Shown in pieces: positions 7,412-12,512 of a DNA stretch of 13,678 nt. Positions within the stretch are counted from its first letter, which is position 1. Each line of letters starts with the position of its first letter. This stretch comes from an uncultured Mycoplasmatota bacterium. Lineage in GTDB: Bacteria > Bacillota_I > Bacilli_A > RF39 > UBA660. The DNA lies in contig CAMUBM010000007.1 of NCBI GenBank assembly GCA_947087145.1, positions 1-13,678 on the forward strand. Direction: 5' to 3'. The notes under the pieces are model-generated. The model saw only the letters and a program-made list of their open reading frames with translations, was not told where the DNA came from and searched no databases. The position numbers and the translations under genes are program-made.

Positions 7412-8818
7412 CTATAATTTATCCTTAATTTCTTTAATTTCTTGTTCCAGTTTTTTACTGGTTTTTAAATCTTCTGTAATTGTATTACAAGCATGTATAA
7501 CAGTGGAATGATCTCTTCCCCCGAAATCTAATCCAATCTTTGGGAATGTTTCTTCGGTAAGGATACGAGACAAGTACATTGCTATTTGTCTTGGATAAGC
7601 AATATTTGCACTTCTCCTCTTTCCTTTTAAATCTTCTACTGTAATATTATAGTAACTTGCTACAACATTTTGAATGGCTTCAATCGAGTGTTCTGAATAG
7701 ATATTCACATTGATAAAGTCTTTTAAAGCCTCATTTGCAAATTCCAAATCAATCACATCAGGAACAATCATAGCAGTATAAGCCATTAATCGATTTAATG
7801 TTCCTTCCAAAAAACGTACATCATTTTGACAACTATTGGCAATAAATTCAATAACGTCTTCATTAATTTTTTCTCCGATACTTGTTCCTTTTAACTTTTG
7901 TTTGATAATTCTGACTCTTAAGTCAAAGTCTGGAGGATAGATATCCACAGGAAGTCCCCACATAAATCGACTTCTAAGACGCTCCTCTAATATCTTTAAG
8001 TCTTCTGGGCTCCTATCTGAACTAATAATAATTTGTTTATTTGCCTGGTGTAATGCATTAAACGTATGAAAAAATTCTTGTTGAGACTTCTCTGCTCCTA
8101 CTAAATACTGAATATCATCGATAATAAGCACGTCTACATTTCGATACTTATTTTTAAAGTTTGTCGCATAATCAATCGAACTTTTTCCTTTTTCTTGACT
8201 CGCTATTCCTGTATACTCTGTCATAAACATATCACTCGTTGTGTATAACACCTTTTTATTACTATGCTCTGTAATAAAATTGCCAATAGCATGCATCAAA
8301 TGTGTCTTTCCCAGTCCACTTTTTCCATAAATAAACAACGGGTTGTGGATCTTACCAGGTTGCTCGGCCACTGCCATTCCTGCTACCTTAGCAAGTCGGT
8401 TGGTATCTCCTACAATAAAATTATCAAAGTTCAAATCTGGATTTAAATTCGTATCCCATATTTCTTCCCGCTTCACTTCATAAGCAATCGAAGAACTTTC
8501 CATTTCCTGAATTTTTTCTTGTTCAATTTCTTCTTTAGAAACAAACTTTAAATCATAATTAATTCCAGATATTTTAAAAAGGGTCTCATCAATCAAAGAA
8601 TAATAGGTATCCCCAAGCATTTTTTTATGGATTTCCATAGGAACTTGAATAGTTAGAGAATCATTATCTATTTTAAGTAATTTTAAATCATTAAACCACG
8701 CGGCATAACTTGCTGGATTGACTGAATTTCGAATCGTATCAAGAAAATTATGCCAAAGATCTTCAACAACCAACAAATTCCTCACCCCGCTTTGTTTGCT
8801 ACCTTTAACCAACTTCAT
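7412..8818 (-). CDS. dnaA: Chromosomal replication initiator DnaA
   Basis: DnaA is the AAA+ ATPase that binds DnaA boxes, melts oriC and recruits helicase. Counting from ATG 8818 (468 residues), domain I covers about 18-95, followed by a short linker. The AAA+ domain has Walker A GKSGLGKT (165-172), Walker B LIIDDIQ (231-237), sensor 1 IISSDRSP (264-271), the arginine-finger region ERLRSRF (279-285) and sensor 2 RFLEGTLNRL (335-344). The C-terminal DNA-binding signature GGRDHSTVIHAC is at 433-444. The start is uncertain. The ATG has only a weak SD (TTGAGAT), and its first 15 residues precede where family members usually begin. TTG at 8773 (codon 16), 6 bases after GGTGAGG, would give 453 residues starting VVEDLW. 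The upstream region carries a good promoter overlapped by DnaA boxes, which implies autoregulation. Confidence 0.97.
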   Translation of the reverse strand: MKLVKGSKQSGVRNLLVVEDLWHNFLDTIRNSVNPASYAAWFNDLKLLKIDNDSLTIQVPMEIHKKMLGDTYYSLIDETLFKISGINYDLKFVSKEEIEQEKIQEMESSSIAYEVKREEIWDTNLNPDLNFDNFIVGDTNRLAKVAGMAVAEQPGKIHNPLFIYGKSGLGKTHLMHAIGNFITEHSNKKVLYTTSDMFMTEYTGIASQEKGKSSIDYATNFKNKYRNVDVLIIDDIQYLVGAEKSQQEFFHTFNALHQANKQIIISSDRSPEDLKILEERLRSRFMWGLPVDIYPPDFDLRVRIIKQKLKGTSIGEKINEDVIEFIANSCQNDVRFLEGTLNRLMAYTAMIVPDVIDLEFANEALKDFINVNIYSEHSIEAIQNVVASYYNITVEDLKGKRRSANIAYPRQIAMYLSRILTEETFPKIGLDFGGRDHSTVIHACNTITEDLKTSKKLEQEIKEIKDKL

Positions 8819-8900
8819 TGTATCTCAAGTTACAACAAATGAAAAGCAAAATCCTAAATGTGTATAACTATCAACAACTTATCCACAAGATTTAGCCCTT

Positions 8901-8929
8901 ATTTTAAACGACTTTAAAACATTTATCAA
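8901..8929 (-). promoter_or_regulatory. Probable dnaA promoter
   Basis: The minus strand has TTGATA (8929-8924), a 17-bp spacer and TAAAAT (8906-8901), each 5/6 to consensus at ideal spacing, about 80 bases before dnaA. The -35 is covered by a near-consensus DnaA box (8923-8931) and abutted by another (8932-8940). Two perfect boxes lie in the leader (8859-8867, 8879-8887). DnaA autorepression is the expected consequence. Confidence 0.65.
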
Positions 8930-9081
8930 CAGTATCCACAAATTTTAATTTCTTTTTCATAAACAGTGTATAACTTTTATCCACAGGGATGTGTACAAAG
9001 TGCAAAAGAGAATATTTCACCGGAAATCAAAGGAAAAGTTATGCACAGAGACGAAGAGACAGCCTCCTTATGGAAATAAAC

Positions 9082-9111
9082 TTGACTTTTTTTATCCACT
9101 CATACTATAAT
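9082..9111 (+). promoter_or_regulatory. rpmH promoter with a DnaA box in the spacer
   Basis: TTGACT (9082-9087), an 18-bp spacer and TATAAT (9106-9111) form a strong sigma-A-type promoter. TTATCCACT (9092-9100), a one-mismatch DnaA box, lies between the two hexamers, so DnaA binding would block RNA polymerase. Its downstream genes are rpmH and, by readthrough, rnpA-yidC-jag. Confidence 0.8.
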
Positions 9112-9145
9112 AAGGAAGCTTTTAAATTTAAAGGAGGAAGAAGAA

Positions 9146-9271
9146 ATGTTTAGTACGTATTCACCAAATAAACGTAAAAAAGCAAAAAAACATGGCTTTT
9201 TTGCACGTAAAGAAACAAAAATATTAAAAAATAGAAGAAAAAAAGGCCGTAAGAATTTAATTACGAAATAA
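9146..9271 (+). CDS. rpmH: 50S ribosomal protein L34
   Basis: L34 is a tiny, highly basic protein of the large ribosomal subunit. The frame encodes 41 residues with the conserved core YSPNKRKKAKKHGFFAR (5-21) and the Arg/Lys-rich RRKKGRKNL near the end. Most L34 proteins begin MKRTYQPNKRKR and have 44-46 residues; here the start is MFSTYSPNKRK and the tail is slightly shorter. The SD AAGGAGG (9131-9137) lies 8 bases before the ATG. It is the first gene rightward of the origin, in the usual rpmH-rnpA order. Confidence 0.96.
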   Translation: MFSTYSPNKRKKAKKHGFFARKETKILKNRRKKGRKNLITK

Positions 9272-9291
9272 ACCACAATAGTGGTTTTTTT
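9270..9291 (+). terminator. Intrinsic terminator/attenuator between rpmH and rnpA
   Basis: AAACCAC (9270-9276), loop AATA and GTGGTTT (9281-9287) make a perfect 7-bp stem followed by further T residues. The left arm begins in the rpmH TAA stop. No new promoter is evident before rnpA, so partial termination would set the L34 to RNase P protein ratio. Confidence 0.75.
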
Positions 9292-9307
9292 GCTATAAGA
9301 AAGGGAG

Positions 9308-9316
9308 TGTGGATAA
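9308..9316 (-). promoter_or_regulatory. Perfect DnaA box between the rnpA SD and start codon
   Basis: TGTGGATAA (minus strand TTATCCACA) overlaps the end of the purine-rich SD (AAGGGAG, 9301-9307) by none and ends two bases before the ATG. It lies about 215 bases beyond the last oriC box. It may be a DnaA roadblock or outlying binding site, or coincidence. Confidence 0.55.
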
Positions 9317-9318
9317 CT

Positions 9319-9645
9319 ATGAAAAAGAAAGAAGTCATAAAAGACGAAAGAGATTTTAATCATATAATTAAAAATTCACCATTTATCAAAAACAAAGCAT
9401 TTGTTATATATATAAGGAAAAAGAAAGAAGGAAAACCAAATTTTGGCTTAGCCATTAGTAAAAAGACAGGAAATGCGGTTTGCAGAAATAAATTAAAGCG
9501 TAGAACCAGAAGTATAATTGATGAAGTAAAAGAAACCTTTCCAAATGAGAGAGATTATATTATAATGATAAAAAGAAGTTGTAATGAAATTTCTTTTCAA
9601 GAAATGAGAAGAAATTTAATAGAATTAATAAAGGAGATAAAATGA
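9319..9645 (+). CDS. rnpA: Ribonuclease P protein component
   Basis: RnpA is the basic protein partner of the RNase P ribozyme, which trims the 5' leader of pre-tRNAs. The product is 108 residues, near the usual 110-120. It holds the family RNR motif in NAVCRNKLKRRTRSI (52-66) and the preceding NFGLAISKKTG strand (41-51). ATG at 9319 is preferred, with SD AAGGGAG 11 bases upstream; an in-frame GTG at 9307 overlaps that SD. The TGA stop overlaps the yidC ATG as ATGA, so translation is coupled. The frame's own last codons contain the yidC SD. Confidence 0.95.
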   Translation: MKKKEVIKDERDFNHIIKNSPFIKNKAFVIYIRKKKEGKPNFGLAISKKTGNAVCRNKLKRRTRSIIDEVKETFPNERDYIIMIKRSCNEISFQEMRRNLIELIKEIK

Positions 9646-10598
9646 AACAAAAAAAAATAATCATATTACTACTAGCAGTATTGTTTTTCACAACGGGTTG
9701 TGGGACATCAAATTACCTGAAAGAAGAGAAAAAAGTAATTACTTACGAACGAACAGGACAAAGCCTACAAAATAACATACTTTGCAAACCAGAAGAAAAA
9801 GAACTATACGAACTATATGAAAAATACAATGATCAATTAAAAACAAAGCTAGAAGATTTACCAACTTGTGAAGATTTTAAACCTAAAGATATCAAATACA
9901 ATGGTTTATGGGAAACGATTTTTGTAAAACCTCTTGCTTGGATTATATTAAAACTAGGAATTCTTATCAAAAATTATGGAGTTTCTGTCATGTTAATCGG
10001 TTTAGGTATACGTTTGATTTTATTACCTTTCTCTAAAAAAACAATGGACCAATCTGAAAATATGAAAAAGGCCGCTCCAGAAATCAAAAAAATTGAGAAT
10101 AAATATGCAGGCCGTACCGATAGTGATGCCATGATGTTAAAAAGCCAAGAAACCATGCTTGTTTATAAAAAATACAAAATCAATCCTGTATCAGGATGCT
10201 TAATGGCATTTATTCAACTTCCTCTATTCTTTGCCTTCTTACAAGCTATCAATCGAGTACCAGCTATTTTTGAAGATAGTTTACTTGGAATGAGTTTAGG
10301 AATGACTCCTTGGATAGGAATTCGAGAAGGTCAGTATATCTACATTCTCTTAATCGTTTTAATTATAGTAACTACGTATTTATCCTTTAAAAATTCTATG
10401 AATAATCAAAGTGGAAATAGCGAAATGGAACGTCAAATGCAATTTACTTTAAAATTTATGATTATCATGATTTCTATTGCATCCTTTAGTCTACCGACAG
10501 CCATTGCCCTTTATTGGATAGTAACCAATGGATTTATCGTATTACAAAATTTCTTATTCAAAAAAATAAGAAATAAAAATGAGAAAAGAGGTAAGTAG
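9642..10598 (+). CDS. yidC: Membrane protein insertase YidC/SpoIIIJ, lipoprotein form
   Basis: YidC inserts and folds membrane proteins, alone or with SecYEG. The 318-residue product starts with a lipoprotein signal peptide (1-19) ending TTG-Cys20, the usual form in Gram-positives. Transmembrane segments follow at about 95-110, 115-130 with the invariant groove arginine (GIRLILLPF, Arg124), 183-203 (NPVSGCLMAFIQLPLFFAFLQ), 232-248 and 270-305. The 135-180 cytoplasmic hairpin is charged, and the C-tail is basic (KKIRNKNEKRGK). SpoIIIJ of B. subtilis has about 14 residues between Cys and the first core helix. Here there are about 68, charged and with two further cysteines (48, 76), accounting for the greater length. 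The SD AAGGAGAT lies inside rnpA. Jag follows two bases later. Confidence 0.95.
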   Translation: MKQKKIIILLLAVLFFTTGCGTSNYLKEEKKVITYERTGQSLQNNILCKPEEKELYELYEKYNDQLKTKLEDLPTCEDFKPKDIKYNGLWETIFVKPLAWIILKLGILIKNYGVSVMLIGLGIRLILLPFSKKTMDQSENMKKAAPEIKKIENKYAGRTDSDAMMLKSQETMLVYKKYKINPVSGCLMAFIQLPLFFAFLQAINRVPAIFEDSLLGMSLGMTPWIGIREGQYIYILLIVLIIVTTYLSFKNSMNNQSGNSEMERQMQFTLKFMIIMISIASFSLPTAIALYWIVTNGFIVLQNFLFKKIRNKNEKRGK

Positions 10599-10600
10599 TA

Positions 10601-11212
10601 ATGAAAGAAGTAGTCTTGGAAGCAAAAACAAAAGAAGAAGCCATTCGTATGGCATGTGAAAAATTAAATGCTAGTACAGAAGAAATTGTGTATTCTATCG
10701 AAGAGGAAAAAGGCAAACTATTCAAAGCGGCAAGTTATAAAATTAAAGCCATCACCTTCCTAGATTTAGCAGAACAAATCAAAGAATATTTAAAAGAAGT
10801 AATTGCAAATTTAGGCTTAGAAATAAACTTTGAATCTACAATAAGAGAACATAAAATAAATATTGGAATGTATTCAAATAACAATGCTATTCTAATAGGA
10901 AAAAATGGGCAAACATTAAAAGCATTAGAAACGTTAGCCAAACAAAAAGTCATGAATGAATACCATTGTCCTATCTATATAAATATTGATGTAGAAAATT
11001 ACAAAGAAAAAAGAATAAGAAATTTAGAATACCTTGCGAAAAAGACTGCAAGAGAAGTAAGAAGTACGAAAGTGGAAGCTACTTTAGAAAATATGAATTC
11101 CTTTGAAAGAAGAGTAGTCCATAATGTACTTACCAATTTTAAAGGGGTAACAACTACCAGTGAAGGAGAAGAACCCAATCGACATGTCATTATAAAGCCT
11201 ACGGAAGAGTAG
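10601..11212 (+). CDS. jag: RNA-binding protein Jag/KhpB (KH and R3H domains)
   Basis: Jag/KhpB is a global RNA-binding protein, linked to cell division and envelope growth in Bacillota, and is habitually encoded next to yidC. The 203-residue product has an N-terminal Jag_N domain (1-50, beginning MKEVVLEAKTKEEAI), a KH domain with the GKNG loop (GKNGQTLKALE, 100-110) and an R3H domain (about 140-200) with Arg170 and His174 in RRVVH. The canonical ending EPNRHVIIKP is present. The linker between Jag_N and KH is short. The SD (AGAGGTAAG) lies in the last yidC codons and the gap is two bases, indicating an operon with rnpA-yidC. A terminator stem overlaps its final codons. Confidence 0.95.
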   Translation: MKEVVLEAKTKEEAIRMACEKLNASTEEIVYSIEEEKGKLFKAASYKIKAITFLDLAEQIKEYLKEVIANLGLEINFESTIREHKINIGMYSNNNAILIGKNGQTLKALETLAKQKVMNEYHCPIYINIDVENYKEKRIRNLEYLAKKTAREVRSTKVEATLENMNSFERRVVHNVLTNFKGVTTTSEGEEPNRHVIIKPTEE

Positions 11213-11218
11213 GTTTTT
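11195..11218 (+). terminator. Intrinsic terminator closing rpmH-rnpA-yidC-jag
   Basis: CCTAC (11198-11202), a six-base loop and GTAGG (11209-11213) form a stem extended outward by G-U and A-U pairs, followed by a five-T run (11214-11218). The left arm encodes the last Lys-Pro-Thr residues of Jag and the right arm includes its TAG stop. Confidence 0.75.
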
Positions 11219-11220
11219 CC

Positions 11221-11248
11221 TTGCTAAAAACAGAAAATAGAGTATAAT
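11221..11248 (+). promoter_or_regulatory. Promoter of the small-protein/HipA-like kinase unit
   Basis: TTGCTA (11221-11226), a 16-bp spacer and a perfect TATAAT (11243-11248) start three bases after the jag terminator. A strong GAGGGG SD follows at 11262-11267. The unit is therefore independently expressed. Confidence 0.7.
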
Positions 11249-11273
11249 AACCTTTCATTAAGAGGGGATTATT

Positions 11274-11423
11274 ATGTTATATTTAAAAGATTTAATTACC
11301 AAAGAAACACCCATAATAAAAGTGGCAAATGATAGTTCAGTTACAGAAATAGAAAAAATGGTAATTACAGACCAAACAACGCTACATACTCTTTATCAAG
11401 AAGAGAAGATTATTTTAAAATGA
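11274..11423 (+). CDS. Uncharacterised 49-aa protein, overlapping a HipA-like kinase gene
   Basis: The frame begins MLYLKDLITKETPIIKVAN and ends EEKIILK. I do not recognise the family. A strong promoter (11221-11248) and SD (GAGGGG, 7 bases or less before ATG) support real expression. Its TGA stop overlaps the start of the next gene in ATGATG, a sign of translational coupling and of a functional pair. It has no signal peptide, no membrane helix and no clear helix-turn-helix; it is mixed acidic and hydrophobic with a probable beta-strand start. By analogy with split HipA systems (HipBST) it could be a partner, a neutraliser or a missing subdomain of the kinase, but it is much shorter than HipS and no similarity can be shown here. 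Confidence 0.72.
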   Translation: MLYLKDLITKETPIIKVANDSSVTEIEKMVITDQTTLHTLYQEEKIILK

Positions 11424-12172
11424 TGTACAAAATGAATAACATTTGGTATTACTTTAAAGTAGAGAAAGAAAATAGAGCATATCCATTTTATTTAATCGAT
11501 GAACTGATGGGCAGTTTTTTAGCGAAAAAAATAGAAATATCCTCTGTATCTTATTTAATAGGAAGCAGAAAACAAAAAAAGAATAAATACCAATTCGGTT
11601 TGGTTTCTAAAAATTTTAAAGAACCAGAGTTTGAATATTGTTTTTGCGATTGTTATCAAGAACTTTGCTACTTAAATAGTAAAAAATTCTATGACTTTGA
11701 AAATTATAAAAATATAGAAAACTTAAAAATAGTTTGTGGAAGCAAAGAAGAAACTTATAGACTAATTCAACAAATATTAAAAATGTTAGCCTTAGATTTA
11801 TTTATGTTACAAAAAGATAGAAACAATTCGAATATTCAATTTCAAATCAATAAAAAAACACAACAAATAGAATTAGCACCTTTGTATGATTTTTCCAATT
11901 GTATTCCAAAAATAGAAAAAGAGGGAATATATCTAAAAAATTATATTTTAAGATTAACAGAAAAAACAATAAAAGAATTGCTTTCTCAGTACCCAATGTT
12001 TTCTGCCTATTTGACTTATCTATTAGAAATAGGCTTTACAAATTCTTGGAAAGAAATATGTGCCTCTTATGCTTTCAATCAAAATAGTCTTGCTTATGAA
12101 GAAATATTAAAATACTATCAAGAAAAAGAAGAAAGCCAAAGAAACAATTTAAGTTTATATTTAAAAAAATAG
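11420..12172 (+). CDS. Minimal HipA-like Ser/Thr kinase
   Basis: HipA-family kinases phosphorylate translation targets (glutamyl- or tryptophanyl-tRNA synthetase in known toxins). The match is to the catalytic core. DRNNSN (133-138) fits HipA D-G-H-A-K-N with Asp133 and Asn138, and LAPLYDFSN (152-160) fits HipA LTPFYDI with the metal-binding Asp157. The 19-residue Asn-to-Asp distance is within one residue of HipA. Near the N-terminus YYFKV (Lys13) followed by DELMGSFLAKKI (27-38) resembles the ATP-binding lysine strand and helix of HipA. The protein has 250 residues and begins at this strand, so the HipA N-terminal subdomain and Gly/Ser-rich loop are absent. A cysteine cluster CFCDCYQELC (74-83) is unusual. 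The start could be 11420 or the adjacent ATG at 11423; both overlap the upstream stop, and the SD is weak. No HipB-type antitoxin is adjacent. Toxin function is inferred. Confidence 0.68.
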   Translation: MMYKMNNIWYYFKVEKENRAYPFYLIDELMGSFLAKKIEISSVSYLIGSRKQKKNKYQFGLVSKNFKEPEFEYCFCDCYQELCYLNSKKFYDFENYKNIENLKIVCGSKEETYRLIQQILKMLALDLFMLQKDRNNSNIQFQINKKTQQIELAPLYDFSNCIPKIEKEGIYLKNYILRLTEKTIKELLSQYPMFSAYLTYLLEIGFTNSWKEICASYAFNQNSLAYEEILKYYQEKEESQRNNLSLYLKK

Positions 12173-12179
12173 TAGAAAT

Positions 12180-12209
12180 TTGAAAATAGAATAACGTTTA
12201 TGATAAAAT
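12180..12209 (+). promoter_or_regulatory. Probable promoter for the 67-aa membrane protein
   Basis: TTGAAA (12180-12185), 18 bp, then TAAAAT (12204-12209) preceded by TG (extended -10, TGA-TAAAAT). It lies just after the stop of the HipA-like gene; no convincing terminator separates them. Confidence 0.55.
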
Positions 12210-12231
12210 AAAAGTATCATAGGAGGACTAT

Positions 12232-12435
12232 ATGAAAAAAATTATTACAGGAATTATTATTTGCTTGATTTCTTTAGCGATTACGTTTGCTACTTTTGAA
12301 ACATTTTCATGGTACCACTTTGGAGATATACCAACAGAAGTAGTCTTATTTCGTCTAATAGGGTTCTTTATTATTGTAAATATTATTTTAACAGGAACCA
12401 TTCTTCTTTTAAAAAAATCCAAAAAGAACAAATAA
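12232..12435 (+). CDS. Small two-helix membrane protein, unknown function
   Basis: The 67-residue product starts MKKIITGIIICLISLAIT with a basic N-terminus. Predicted membrane helices are at about 4-23 and 38-61, joined by a short hydrophilic loop with FETFSWYHFGDIPTEV, and it ends in a basic tail (KKSKKNK). Both termini are probably cytoplasmic (positive-inside). AGGAGG (12221-12226) is 5 bases before the ATG, and a promoter and terminator flank it as a single-gene unit. I recognise no family; the second helix is too far from the first for a simple signal peptide. The overlapping opposite-strand frame lacks such signals. Confidence 0.7.
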   Translation: MKKIITGIIICLISLAITFATFETFSWYHFGDIPTEVVLFRLIGFFIIVNIILTGTILLLKKSKKNK

Positions 12436-12445
12436 CCAAATTCTT

Positions 12446-12478
12446 AAAAGTAAATTATATTCTTAGTTTACTTTTTTT
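12446..12478 (+). terminator. Intrinsic terminator after the 67-aa protein gene
   Basis: AAAAGTAAA (12446-12454) and TTTACTTTT (12467-12475) form a perfect 9-bp stem with a 12-base loop and a T run to 12478. The stem is AU-rich, so strength is moderate. The mnmE -10 lies five bases beyond it. Confidence 0.65.
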
Positions 12479-12479
12479 G

Positions 12480-12488
12480 TGGTATGAT
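12480..12488 (+). promoter_or_regulatory. Extended -10 promoter element for mnmE
   Basis: TGG-TATGAT (hexamer 12483-12488) is an extended -10 just before the mnmE SD. The matching -35 position (12460-12465, TTCTTA) is poor and lies in the loop of the preceding terminator hairpin. The recF promoter has the same TGTGGTAT context. Confidence 0.5.
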
Positions 12489-12512
12489 ATCCACGAAAGG
12501 AAGTGCTCTTTT

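Larger units (their letters stand above)
8819..9145. other. Origin of replication, dnaA-rpmH intergenic region with nine DnaA boxes
   Basis: This gene-free 327-base stretch holds perfect DnaA boxes (TTATNCACA) at 8859-8867 (minus), 8879-8887 (plus), 8977-8985 (plus) and 9039-9047 (plus). One-mismatch boxes are at 8923-8931, 8932-8940, 8965-8973 (minus), 8990-8998 (minus) and 9092-9100. It also carries the divergent dnaA and rpmH promoters, and transcription of all flanking genes points away from it. Density is far above chance: I estimate about one perfect box per 13 kb for this base composition, against four here. With the boxes at 7307-7408 it forms a bipartite origin around dnaA. The part from about 9001 to 9060 holds only one box and no other feature I can support. 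Confidence 0.88.

Noticed and set aside
8240..8248. Perfect DnaA box (TTATACACA on minus) inside dnaA
   Set aside because: It is a single isolated box in coding sequence; it encodes required residues and has no neighbouring boxes.
9013..9028. parS-like sequence (TTTCACCGGAAA core) in oriC
   Set aside because: It matches the Spo0J/ParB site TGTTTCACGTGAAACA at only 11 of 16 bases and differs at the central bases that ParB requires, so it is more likely a chance 5-bp palindrome.
9100..9363. 87-codon minus-strand frame opposite rpmH
   Set aside because: It is antisense to rpmH, its terminator and rnpA, has low-complexity Phe/Leu composition typical of a shadow of Lys-rich codons, and lacks an SD.
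12228..12431. 67-codon minus-strand frame opposite the small membrane protein gene
   Set aside because: The plus-strand frame has the promoter, AGGAGG SD and terminator; the antisense frame has none.
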